Below, piece after piece: positions 48,201 to 59,549 of a stretch of 64,000 nt of DNA (the first letter of the stretch is position 1; each line of letters begins with the position of its first letter). Under the pieces are notes generated by a model. It was not told the origin of the DNA. It saw only the letters and a list, made by a program, of their open reading frames with translations, and made no database searches. The DNA comes from Phragmites australis (Eukaryota; Streptophyta; Magnoliopsida; Poales; Poaceae), in contig NC_084937.1 of assembly GCF_958298935.1 (NCBI RefSeq), forward strand, positions 26,979,568 through 27,043,567. The letters are read 5' to 3'. The position numbers and the translations under genes are program-made.

Positions 48201-49067
48201 TAATTGTCCTGTACGTATTTACAGGTAACACCAGCGGCCAAATGCTCTGTCCTTTTCTGCACTAAGCTGGTGATCTGATCTCATAACAAACTTGCAATAT
48301 ACTACTAATTTTTCTGAACTTTCAGGGACAGTGAGATTGAGGCATCATACCTGGAGAGCACTGCAGATGGTGTTGAGCTCGGAGGCGAAGTTGAGCTTCT
48401 GCCTGGTCATGATCAATTCGATGACGCCCAGGCAGGAGTAGCTCCCCTTCTCGAACACCGGCAGCCCCATGGTGCCGTGGACGTCGAGGTACTGTGCATG
48501 GTTCACCCTGGGGTACTCGTGGCTGGTGAAGTATCGGACGTCCGGCGACCACTCGGGGAGCCTGCCGATGAACACCCTCCCCGGCAGCCCTGGCGAGGTC
48601 CCGGACTTAACGTCGGCCGAGAACTGGTACTTGGTGGACACCTCCCTGAACCGGATGAGGCTGTCGGAGCGGTGGTCGAGCGTGAACGGCTGCCCGCTCG
48701 TCGTCAGCACCAGCTTCCCGTCGTCGCCCTTGACCGGCACCCACAGCTGCACGAGCTCGTCGCCGTCGCTCTGCGCCTCCCTGATGTAGGACAGCGCCTG
48801 GCTGAACCGTTCGCGGACGGAGGGGCTCGCGCCGCCCGTCTGAATCCACCAGGTGGAGTTCGCGGGCGTTGTCGTCACGGTGGTGTCCGTCGCGTCTGCC
48901 GAGAAGAAGGCCGCGGGTGGAGGAGACGCCAGGGAGTTCGGCGACCGTGCCGCCACCTCGAGCCAGGCGTTGTCGCCGGACAGCAGCTGCTCGAGGAGGT
49001 CCAAGTCGCCTTCGGACGGGGTGCGTGCCAAGGAGACGCTCGGCTGGGGGTCTCCTCTCTCTTCCAT
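45251..49067 (-). CDS. NLP: NIN-like protein (NLP), RWP-RK and PB1 transcription factor
   Basis: Four coding exons (48351-49067, 48090-48137, 46944-47829, 45251-46128) give 842 aa in phase. The N-terminal nitrate-responsive/GAF-like region includes ELVQLWVPVKGDDGKLVLTT, SGQPFTLDHRSDSLIRFREV, GLPGRVFIGRLPEWSPDVRY and MGLPVFEKGSYSCLGVIELI. The RWP-RK DNA-binding domain spans the exon 3/4 junction: KTVSLQVLRQHFAGSLKDAA, then [20 protein letters not shown]. A Ser/His-rich linker leads to a C-terminal PB1 domain (about 740-830; KVRFRLKPECDFQELKHEIA, LKYLDDDSEWVLMTCDADL). NLPs are nuclear factors that bind nitrate-responsive elements; PB1 mediates oligomers. All domains look intact. The N-terminus before the GAF-like part is short (about 75 aa). 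Which NLP paralogue is not decided. Confidence 0.94.
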
Positions 49068-50708
49068 GCAGGTGAAGCTCCCTTCAGAATCTGGTCACAC
49101 AGTTCATCACCAACGCACTGCATCAGTGATAATCGCAGACCCAAATATATAATCTTGAAAATGATAGCAACAACTCTTGAGCATGCAAGTCACAACACTT
49201 CTTCTCTCCTGCTCGGGATCGAGTAGCAAAGTTCCATGCACATCTCGGGCAAAAAAGCCGTTGGAACTTGGAAGGAGGGGTTCTTGGTGAGATTTTTAGC
49301 GTTTGGATTGCAGGGTGTGGGTAGTAGGCAAGAACACTTCTTTTTCAGCAGAAAGGAAGCAAAGAAAAAGATTGATAGGGAGAGAGGTAGTAGCTCACTG
49401 GTAATCACACGCCTGCCTCCCTTCTTGTCATCAAAAAGGGCTCTCCTCTCTTCTTCCTAGCTTGGTGTTAGCCTCCACCAAGTAGCTCTGCTCACCTCTA
49501 GAAAAGGTTCGGTGCTCCACCAGAACACTTGCTACCATTCAATTCCAAAGGCATCTGGTGGATCCTGCTGCTGTAAGATGGAAAGGTAAACAAGAAATCC
49601 GCTTTGCTTGGCCTGGCCTGGCTTGGCTTGTCTCTCTCTGTGTCTTGGTTTGGTTTTGCCCTTCTTTTTCTGGTTTTGTCGTAACAACAAAGCTTAAGGG
49701 GCCACCACTGCAATTTTCTTTTCTTTATTTGTCAGAATCTTTCCCTCTCACTGGGGGGGGGGGGGGGCAGATGCACCACAAAGGAATCCAACCTTACCCG
49801 CCTCCATATTAAAGTCAACTTAAATGGGTACTTATGTGTCTTAAGACGGATTCCTTGGTATGAATCCCTCTCTTTCACAGTACCAGGGGTAGTTTGCACC
49901 ACAGAGAACTGGGGTCTGGGGAAGATTGTTTTTCACATAAACCATTTCCATGTTGCTCTGATTCCCAAATTGTCTATTCATGTAGTGTTATCATAGTAAA
50001 TTTTAAGATTCTGTAGAAAACTTATTTGTACATGCTGTAACTATTCCTGATAGCTTAAACATTCTGATGTCATGTGTGAAGTCTGAACCAGTCCATGTTG
50101 GTTCTGGGGCCACAAGCAAGACCACTAAAATGTAGCCTGTATGCTACATAGAGGGGGATCAAATGGGGTGTTGTACTGATTGGAGATTCTAGCATACATT
50201 GGTGTAAGGCCAAAGAAAATCTGTCCTCTCTACGCAAAGAACAGCAAACCACAGATTCCAGGACAATTATTTGAAAAAGGTTGAAGCTTTAGTATCTCCC
50301 CACGTCTACCCTGGCATACACATAACATGATTCTATCTAACAACAACTTCCATATTGGAAAAAAGTTCAGAGTGGCTGAAACTTTTGGGCTAGAATTCTC
50401 TTTGCATTTTCAATATATGTCGCCCCGTTTGCATTTTTCTTAAAACAAATGAATGTTTACATTTGAATCATCTCGTTTGCTTCTATATATGTCCAAACTA
50501 AAAGGAAGCACCTTTTCCAAATGTTTATGCAAAAATGCTTCAGTATCAGTACTTCTGGTAAAAGCAGAGATAAAATGATAAACTCCATACTAGATCATAA
50601 TACAATTATGAGTTGTGGGGCTTTGTGGCACCGAATTATTTTAGCGGTACACTCTTTATGAGCTCAACAATATTCCTAGAGATCATAGAAGCACTTCCTT
50701 ATTTAAAT
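49068..50708. other. NLP 5' region and spacer
   Basis: The first 500 bp are CT/GA-rich and likely carry the NLP 5' leader and promoter. A long poly-G run lies at about 49750-49767. No other gene is recognised. Confidence 0.45.
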
Positions 50709-51461
50709 GAGAAAATTCCTTATTTACCATCGGAAAATAAGATTTTCCTATTGCTATCCGACGAAATGAACTTCTTTATTTGCCACTCTTTCTAATTTTC
50801 ATTCCTTCTTTTTCACTGCTGTCCATTTGACCCATATGAAAGACATATTTGTCTTTAGGGAGGAAGAAACCGTACTTATATATATAAACCATACTTAATA
50901 TACCATATTTTCTAGTTGAAAAGTATTGTGAATATTAAACTACAAAAACAGCCACGACACTAATACATCCACTGCAGTCTGGTCACCTTGTTATTTTTAT
51001 ATCTATTCTTCTACAATAGGAGACACAACAAATAAGCACACTAAAATTATCTACACATAATTTACTACAACTTTAGTATTCACCACAAAAATTAATTATG
51101 ACTTTTTCTATACCTAATCATAGTCACAATGCAACCATGCAAATAAATTCATATTTTCTAATCTATTCATCCAAATTTAGCATTTAAAAACCATATAGAA
51201 GCATAAAGAAATTGTCTACAACTCTCTAGTACATCACATTCTAATATTCGGTCTCTAAAGAGCTCTAAACTTCGATTAACTACCAACAGCTATGTTCGAG
51301 GCTACCATTCTCATCTCTAAGGGTAAATATGTCTTTTGTATGAGTCAAATGTACGACGGTGGTAAGAAATGAATGAAAAATCAAAACAATAACAACTATA
51401 TTTCATAGAATGATAAATAAAAAATTACCTCAGCTTCCGATAATAAATAAGAAATTTTCTC
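50709..51461. mobile_element. Mutator-like (MULE) MITE, 753 bp, with 9-bp TSD
   Basis: The element is bounded by TATTTAAAT on both sides (50700-50708 and 51462-51470), a perfect 9-bp target duplication as made by Mutator transposases. Ends are GAGAAAATTCCTTATTTA and reversed GAGAAAATTTCTTATTTA. The inverted match extends about 150 bp inward, with paired pieces such as CATTTGACCCATATGAAAGA against reversed CATTTGACTCATACAAAAGA, then CATATTT. There is no transposase ORF, so it is non-autonomous. Confidence 0.92.
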
Positions 51462-51470
51462 TATTTAAAT

Positions 51471-52503
51471 ATGATTTGTGCCTGCTCCTAGGATTGCATC
51501 TCGTAAAGCTACATATGTACGACCGGTTACTTGTCTATTTGTGATTGGCTACTCTTTTAATTTAATCATACTTCCGTTTATTTTCTGCAGTTCTTTACTT
51601 GGGAAGATTGAAAAGTGCGGGTTATTCCAAGGCTCTTGTGAAGAAAGGTCAATTAATTAGCAACAGATACATGTGATCCGAATACCAAAGTCTAATCTGA
51701 AAGGTTGATTATATGACAGAGCAATAGATTTTTGTTCCCAATGTCGTTCCACTTTAGGAAGGGGTTTAAATATTTTCAAAATGTTGATTACTATTTGTAC
51801 TAACTGCAGTTTGCTTGATTCCTCCCATGTGAGCGTGTTCCTGCGCCCCGATCAGGGAGGAATGCAACAATATAGTGCTTTGATTCATTATTCCATGACA
51901 TGTACAGGAATCTTGAGAGGCCTCTTGGCGATGCAACAGAGCCAGAACAGTAAAGGTGTAGTAGTGTAAGCCATCTTTTTATATAAAGTTTTGAACATTT
52001 TTTCCCTCCCTTTTACATTTGGAATGCTCTTCTAGTATCCGATCTTCGTTTCCAAGAAAAGGGTATGGTTAAATCAGAGATCAAGATTACAGCCTACGGT
52101 ATAGTGGCTTACTTTTAACCTGTCATTCTGATTTAACCTAGCATTGAAGCACAACCTTTTACCTTTTGTATTTCTTGTGAACTAATATGTTTCCTAGTGA
52201 CCACCATGTACTTTGTTTATGCTGCATAAGAGGTACACATTGCTTGGATCAATTGGATGAAGAGGAGAAGACACTAGTTGGAAACAGGACCAGTTCCGAG
52301 ATTTTGATGGGCTGGGACAACCAAACTAAAAACGGGGTTTATTGAATTGAAACATCAAAAAATTGAAACATCAAAAAGACAACCAAACTAAAATAAATTG
52401 TAAAGATAATATTTGATGCATTAAAAAATTATTTTTGATAAACACTTAAAGTATATAAAAAACATGGCAATTTCTAGAGATCATCTTAAATAATTTCTAA
52501 AAA
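51471..52503. other. Spacer, nothing recognised
   Basis: AT-rich sequence without a recognisable gene. GATGGGCTGGGACAACC at about 52302-52318 resembles sequence I associate with hAT-type elements of the kind whose transposase remnant follows, so the right part may belong to it. Confidence 0.35.
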
Positions 52504-52707
52504 TTATCTTAACCAATTTCTCCTAATATTTCTAGATGTGAAATTATTGATGATGGTATCAATATCAATCTTATCCAGTAATTTTTTCTTAATACATAAA
52601 GTTACCAAACCATTTAATCTTTCTTGAGATATTGTGCACCTCAAATAGTTCTTCAATAATTTTAACTTTGAAAAGCTTCGTTCAACTAACGCCACAGTTA
52701 CATGCAT
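52504..52707 (-). pseudogene. hAT transposase C-terminal dimerisation domain remnant
   Basis: The frame reads TVALVERSFSKLKLLKNYLR, TISQERLNGLVTLCIKKKLL and DKIDIDTIINNF. This is the C-terminal dimerisation helix pair of the plant TTF-type zinc-finger/MYM-like hAT transposases (family pattern V-S-ERSFSKLK-IK-YLRSTM-QERLN-L). Only this last domain is present and no upstream catalytic part is seen. It is a dead fragment. Confidence 0.88.
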
Positions 52708-53077
52708 AATAAATAAGATTCAATAAGTAATAGAAACATTAGGAAGAAAAGAGAGGATGAAAACAGGAGAATTGGGGTATGCAAATGGCGGACAACAATC
52801 GTCAAGTCGCCAAGTCACCGATTAGAGCCCTTATGGCTTACACTGAGCCGCTAACATCGTCGTGTTCGTCATTGAATCTTATCACCATCGAACAAAGCAA
52901 ACATGACTATACGAGAGGAAGCGATCTCATCGACTTTTTTTTACGCATGAGAGGATTGCTAATTTGGGATGCTGCTAACTTGCTGCGGAAGAACCAAAGC
53001 AGCAAAATTGCTTTTTTTGGCCGACCAAAGGTCAAAGCACATACATGATCATGTAATTGCGGGCGCAAGTCAATTGA

Positions 53078-53330
53078 AATTTGAATTATTGTGATTTATT
53101 AGATCACAAATAGTATATAAATATATACCTATATGGGAGGGCCTCTAGGTTTTGAGAGTCAGAGCAGCCGCCCCACTTGTCCACCCTCTAGGGCTGGCTC
53201 AACCTTAAAATTTGGACTATTGTGATTTGTTGAATCACAAGTAGTATATATACCTATAGGGAGGGGCTCCTAGGTTTCGCGGCCAGGACAACCACCCAGC
53301 TTGCCACCCCCTCCTCTAGGGCTGGCCCCG
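53078..53330. repeat. Imperfect ~130-bp tandem duplication
   Basis: Copy one (53078-53200) and copy two (53209-53330) both run from AATTTG-A-TATTGTGATTT through ATCACAA-TAGTATATA, a CTAGGTTT stretch and a C-rich segment to CTCTAGGGCTGGC. Identity is moderate. Sequence of this kind adjoins hAT-type elements in grasses, so the repeat may be part of the remnant above. Confidence 0.8.
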
Positions 53331-53733
53331 GTTGGGAAGTGACATCAATGATAAAGTACAAAGCACCAAGAATGCTCATCTGTGAGGTACCTTTGACATC
53401 ACTCGAAAGAAAACAAATGGAGTGCTCACTTTTCTCTGCTTCCTTTCCCTTTTCTATATTGGTTCAATCGCTGCCATATAGCTCATGGCAAATAGATTTA
53501 TTTGCCACATGTTCATTGTTTGACCAAAAGCTTTGCTGTTTTGTCTAGTGGCATGCCAGCTCCCCTGCACGGCTCCACCAGCTGTGGAGGTCTTGTTAAT
53601 TCCCGCCAATCTGATACTGTTCTGGTTGTTAAAAATTCTCCTGTGAGTGGGCCCCACCCAAGGGCCACCTAATTTTTGGGCCCCACGAGGAGTCACCACC
53701 AACATGGATCCAGTTCGGCATAGGAACATGTAA

Positions 53734-53736
<3 letters not shown>

Positions 53737-53809
<73 letters not shown>
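53737..53809. repeat. (TA)n microsatellite
   Basis: About 36 uninterrupted TA units. Confidence 0.98.
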
Positions 53810-53813
<4 letters not shown>

Positions 53814-53819
53814 TTCAAA

Positions 53820-55771
53820 AGGAAGGCAGAGTTCTGCTAAGATTATATTAGAAGAAATGTAAAACTATATCGTGTGCTTCGTTTCCTTTGCAACAAACAC
53901 TAGCGTGAATTATTTGCTCTCCGTGTGCATCTTCTGCGTGTCCATGTATGATTTGTCAAGAGAGTAGTAAATCACTTCTAGATATTTAGTCTTTCTTGAA
54001 GTAGTGAGCAATTTTCACAACAAAAGTGAGCAATATTCAAAGGATACTTTGCGAAGAACTGGTGGACCTGACGGGCTCACATTATTAATAGAGGCATGCA
54101 ACAGTGTTGCACGCAATCATGGATACTTGGAATCTGACAAGTAATCTGAAATCGAAATCTCGAGGTTGCACTGAACTGCATCGAACCCTGGGAATCTGAA
54201 TATTCCGAGTCAAGGAAGATGGATTCATGGATCAGTGTAATTTCAGCTTCGCTATGTGTACCAGAAGCAGGAAGCTAACCCATCAGGCCGGCATGATGGA
54301 ATTCTGAAAACAACAGCTGCTGAGAGTTACTGCTTCCCTGACGTCTGCAGAGCGAATGGTATGCTTGGAGGCTAGGTTTGGTTTCTCTGATGCATGTCGT
54401 TAAGTATAACAAAGCTGATATAATTGGAGTGTCTGGTGACAATATATGCTGAGGGGCTGCGCTCTCAACTCCACAGTGCTGAGCTCGTGAGGATGGTGCT
54501 TGAGCAAAGTTCAGAAAGTGACCAAGGAGAAGCAGGTTAGAATTGCCCAAATATCTACTGATCTTTCATATAAGGCGTCATGTGGACTGTAAAGCTCACG
54601 TCTTGCCTTCTGCTTTACTGGCTGCTACAGAATTAGTTGATTGGGTACAAAGGGAGAACATCGCAAATTTTTTTCTATTCTTTTCTTTTGGCTTTACAAT
54701 GAATGTGGCTTTGCAGTTGATGCAGAAATTCAGTCATGGTTCAGTTATTATGATGTTCTTTGTGGCTGAACTATCAATCTTTTGCTTACGTGAATACCTA
54801 ATTAATGTCTAAGAAATTAATCATGTTAGAATATTGGGAGAGGCCTTATCATGCTATTTTGTGCAGGAGCCGGAAGAATGGTTCTGACTTCTGCCCAATC
54901 ACATCACTAAAGTGCTATATTAGATGAGGGCATGAGGCCATGCTCATATCATTTCGAGTTATTCTGTTATTCATCCGCAACAAGTGTACTGGGAAGATAG
55001 AGAAAAAATAAAAAAACAACTCTGTTTCACAGATCTACGCCATGCTGGTGTCCTTTTTTTTTTTTTTTGCCCCTCACCTCTCGTTTAGTAAAAATATAAT
55101 GTGCTAGTTAGGAGGGAGCATGCCTATCCCTGTCCTTGTTTTCGTGATAATCTTGTAAATTATGTCGTCATGGAGACATGGACTCATGGTTAGCTGTAAG
55201 CATCAACAATGAAGCATCTGGGCTCAAATGGTGAAATTGCCAGCGATTCTTTTTCGCTGCCAGAATTCGTACCCAGATGTCCGCCGGATCCACAAAATAT
55301 ACTGGTACTGTCTACATCAAAATGCAACACGTCAACTTGCTGAACATACGTGGGCTCAACATTTCTCAATTTGAAGCAGTTGCATAAATATTTCCTGGTA
55401 CAATTGGGAATGGTTTGTTGGTCCAGCACAATATTGTTTACTGGTTTGGTTAGACTTTGAGCTTACAGGTGCATGAATAATATGATGGCTGGAGAAGGAA
55501 GCACACCAATCAGCCGTCTTTGAGTACATTTGTTACGTCAGATTTCCCCCAGCTGCACAATGAACAGTGGGAAAGAAGCGCCATGATTATGTTTACACCA
55601 TGAAAGCATGTCAGTCAATCTTGTCTAGGTCATCCGGATTGATATACAGGGCTTATTCTTGCAGAAAGCACAACAATCATGACCATGTCACAGCATTCAG
55701 GTGGCAAGAGTTCAGAAGAAACTTCGCTACACACCTATAATGCAGCAACATAACCAAATTTCCCACTCTCT
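53820..55771. other. Spacer, nothing firmly recognised
   Basis: Two minus-strand open frames (54275-54550, 91 codons; 55190-55429, 79 codons) have no recognisable domain. A poly-T tract lies near 55055. The right end should hold the 3' UTR of the next gene. Confidence 0.4.
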
Positions 55772-57042
55772 TCATCGACGGGCTGGGAATGGCGGGTGCA
55801 CAACAGAAGGGGGTTGAGTTGGAAATAATTGATTGGGCAAAAGCTTGCCCAGTACATTCAGAACTTTCATCTTCTGCAGCTCCTTCCCTGAAGGGCTTAA
55901 GAAAGCAATTGTCAAGCCAAGAACTTTCATAAAGAGATTCAGTCATTCGAGAAGATTGATAGAAAAAAAGGCAAATATCAGAACTGAAGTAATATCGAAC
56001 TAAAACTTCAAAGCTGCAAAGATCAGATTAAAAGTATTACCTTCCTCGACCAATAAATTGGCTGCCCGTTTCTCCAGCTCAATGGCATGCTTACTTCGGC
56101 CAACAGATGACAAAGACCGAAGCACTACAGTTTAGCCAAAGCACACAATGTAAAAGATAGCAATTGCGGTAAACTACAACTGTTTTGAGAACTACAACTG
56201 TTTTGAGAACGCACAGAAGATTTGTGTGGTATGATTGCAGTAAATTGCATTGAATTAGGATAAAATAGTTGCTTACTGTGGATATATTCTTCCTGGCCGG
56301 ATTGCTCATTATTTCTCAAGAATGACTGCAGCCGAATAAATCTATCACTCCATTCTTCATTGCTTGATCTTGGTGGATCAGCTCGGTTTGGTGCTAGAGT
56401 AGTAGCAGATATAGCATCACGAGATGCTGTACTAGTAGCCGAAACACAGCTAGGTGCTAAATTAGCAGCTACAAAACTTTGAGGCACTGGAGTAGAGGAC
56501 ACCACATTGCGAGGCGGCACACTAGTAATCGCATCATTAGCTGGCTGAACAGCAACCTTTCCCGGAGATTGCTTCCCAAAAGAATGGTGAGCCGGTAAAC
56601 CTGTAGATGGCAAAGCAGGGGAGGCAGTAACTGCAGCAGGAGGTGCAAATCGAGGAGTTGACTGGGTATGAGGTACATTGTTCTGATGCTTCAGACTCAG
56701 TTCCTGTGACTGCGATCCGCCTGCAACAGTTTTCTTCAAGCTTATAGAATTAACACTTCCTTCACTAGCAGAGGTGCCTCCTTTGTTTTGATCAGTTTCA
56801 AGCCTCCTGCGCACATAGACAAGATGGCCATTTGCCCCTGAATTGCCTAGCATATGATGGTTAGTTGGACTCAATGGGACATTAGGTTGCGGTCGCTTGA
56901 TGCCAACTATTGCAGCAGCTTTGTCTTTAGGAAAAGGAGAAGCTCTGGGTTGCTCATTAACGGCATTCTTAGGTTGTTTTGGCGACTCCCTCAATGCTGC
57001 CTTTCTCTCTGAGATTGAGTGCGGGTTGTCACCTGCAGGCAT
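55772..57042 (-). CDS. Plant protein of unknown function, Ser/Pro-rich with conserved C-terminal helix region
   Basis: Three coding exons (56277-57042, 56041-56124, 55772-55887) give 321 aa in phase. The long first exon encodes a low-complexity Ser/Pro/Ala/Asn-rich region with a basic motif (LVYVRRRLETDQNKGG). The C-terminus is compact and looks conserved: SNEEWSDRFIRLQSFLRNNE, then EEYIHMLRSLSSVGRSKHAI, then ELEKRAANLLVEEGKELQKM, ending HPPFPARR. I know similar plant proteins only as uncharacterised; the end looks helical and may bind a partner. I chose MPAGDN as start: a longer frame reaches back to 57114 but crosses a good splice acceptor (CTTAG) just before it, so the leader probably begins in an upstream exon near 58.2 kb. 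Confidence 0.8.
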
Positions 57043-57080
57043 GGTGCCCCTGCAGCTAAGCACCCTGGGTTGAATTATAT

Positions 57081-57204
57081 AGTCATCAATAGCACATAGG
57101 GAGATGCTGAACAAAGGAATAAGGTACGAGGATATTAGCGCTAGTCATCAGTAGCACATAGGGAGATGCTGAACAAAGGAATAAGGTATGAGGATATTAG
57201 CACC
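57081..57204. repeat. 62-bp tandem duplication in the 5' intron/leader
   Basis: 57081-57142 and 57143-57204 are almost identical (AGTCATCAATAGCACATAGG against AGTCATCAGTAGCACATAGG, then GAGATGCTGAACAAAGGAAT). It lies immediately upstream of the first coding exon of the unknown gene, probably in its 5' intron. Confidence 0.92.
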
Positions 57205-59549
57205 AACAAGTACGAAGAGTCAAAGGCATATCAAAGTGCTAAGTCATTTGTACCATTCAGGTTTTGTATTTTTGGTTATGTTTTTTGTGCAGTTTCCAGT
57301 TACCCACAGTGATGGTTGTGGCCATGTAGCTTTGCTTATGTTGTTCTCTAGAAAACAATAGTGACAGTTCAAGTGCAGAGTACAGAGCATCATCCAAGCA
57401 GTACAATATAAACTGCAGACCAGAAGAACTGACTAGCTGATAAAAAAGGATATAACAATAATGCAAGAAGTTATGTAAGTAGCCAAATAGTAACTGGAGA
57501 CTGTATTAGAACACCTACAACACATGGTATCCTGGTATTTACATATCTACCAGAGTTCACTGAAGGTTCAAATCCATTCATCTATGACAACAACAGAGTC
57601 ATACCCGACAAGCAATTCATTACATACTTGCAATTCTAGACAATTTGAGTACAGCTTTGACACAAATCGAGTCGATTTTTTTTTTTTTTAAAAACGGGCC
57701 TTCGATTTCATCTTACAACCATAGTGAAACAGATACAGCTAACCATAAGATGTGCACTCTACAGTCAAGTTACCTTCTGCGGTACTAAAATTAATACCAA
57801 ACCGAATATCTAACAGATGCAATTCACCTCACTGAGAGTCAGACAATAACAACACAAACGCCATTCTACAGGTTCAACACCCCTAATAATACATGAATAT
57901 GAACTAGCTAAATCTCCACTGTTTCCGGGGGGACGGGGGAGGGGGATGAAAAAAGAACCATTTCAGGAACCACAAAATCGGCACTCTTTCTGATAGAAAT
58001 CGCACAGAGGTTAGACTAAAACCATGGAGCTGCGAGCCTAAAATTGCAGGGGCTACTACAAGATGTCCAGAAACAAGTGCTTCGACACAGCATCCAAGAA
58101 CCAAACGGAACGAGCACACATTGTGGCAGTCGCATTCAAGAACGAGATGTGAGAATCAGGCAGTCACCTGGTATCCCGACGGGGGAGCGGGCGGGGGGCT
58201 AGGGTTTACCGGTGGGACGGAGGCGTCGCATTCGCATCGCCGTGGTAGCTGGCTGCAGAGTGCGGCGGTGGAGTTGGGCAAGGCAAATTGGCAAAGCGAA
58301 CGGAGTGGCTGCCTCCACTGCGACGTGGGCCCTTGGTCTGCCACATCGAAAACGGCCAGCCCCTCCGGCCCACGAAGTCGCACCAAATCGGCCCATCACA
58401 GCTCGGGCTCGGCCCATTGCCCTGGCTTAAGACAAATAATACGTGTGGTTCTAGAGACACGTGCGATTAATCTAGAGTATGCACTGATCTCTTTAGGTTT
58501 TGACTCAACGCCGTGTGGTATCATCTTCAGACAAATCAAGTTTCTGATGTTTACTAGTTTCACGGATGTCTTTTCGTAATAGCATCGCGTTTCGTACTAG
58601 TTTTACTGATGTTTAGGCGATAATCTCGGTTCGGGAGGTGTTCTAATATGGCCTGACATTTGTTCCAAATGATGTAAGTTCTCTCGTGGCTGCAGAAATT
58701 GCGTCGGCCTTGGTTAATGGAATTATTTTCCATCTAAAAAAAGTCAGTAAAATGAAGCACACTTGAAATTTAAATTGAGAAGGCCCGTGGTCCTTGCTAT
58801 TTAGTACTCCATACTACGAAAATTCATGAGGAAATGCCGGTCAGAGGAGGGAACGACTATATATGTCGAATTGTTGAAAAGACCATGGCTACTTCTTTTC
58901 TTCAGACCCAAGCAAATTGGCTCCCCAAGAAACTCCCCTGAGATAACATATAAAATTTCCCCACCTGACGGAAGCACAGGATGACCAAACCAAAGCAGCC
59001 TCGTTCAGGTGAATTTTCAAATCACGCCCACAAGATGAACTGGTCCACAGCAGCCACTATTGAATTGCCCATGCTTCAAACCATACTGTACTACCGAATC
59101 AACGCAATTCAAATCCAGACAATAGAACATGGCACATGCACATGGCTCGCATCTGCTCGCTTCGGATCCTCACTATTTTCAGGATTCTTTTCATGTTTTT
59201 TATTTCCTCTTTTTTGTGTGTGTGAGTTATACAAGAATCAGAAATGAATTGTTTTTAGCTTGTATCATCTTGATGAAACAATAAGAATCACTAAAACTTT
59301 CTTTATATAAAAAAACATGGCTAACATCGATGTATAAAACTCGATTGGAGCGTAGCCAGCTCCAGCTCGATCAAGTATAGCATTTGAGGGTAGGATTACT
59401 ATGTACCTTGGGGCGTGTGTGTATTAGAATAAAGATTCAGCACGTTCTACAAGAGTACTAGCTTGCTCATCTTTGAATTGAGCGTCGATCACTCACCGCT
59501 CGAAGCTCGAAACTCAAGATCACTCACTGCTCAAAGACAGGACCATATC
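57205..59549. other. Divergent 5' region between the unknown gene and the FMO gene
   Basis: A likely non-coding first exon of the minus-strand gene lies at about 58.17-58.26 kb: on that strand GTCGGGATACCAG is followed by donor GTGACTG. The GC-rich block 58.15-58.43 kb is its promoter island and is open in several frames without a product. From 58.6 to 59.5 kb is the FMO promoter side, with nothing else recognised. Confidence 0.5.

Noticed and set aside
48477..49226. 249-codon plus-strand ORF opposite NLP exon 1
   Set aside because: It is a GC-driven shadow. The minus strand encodes conserved NLP sequence here and the plus frame has no domain.
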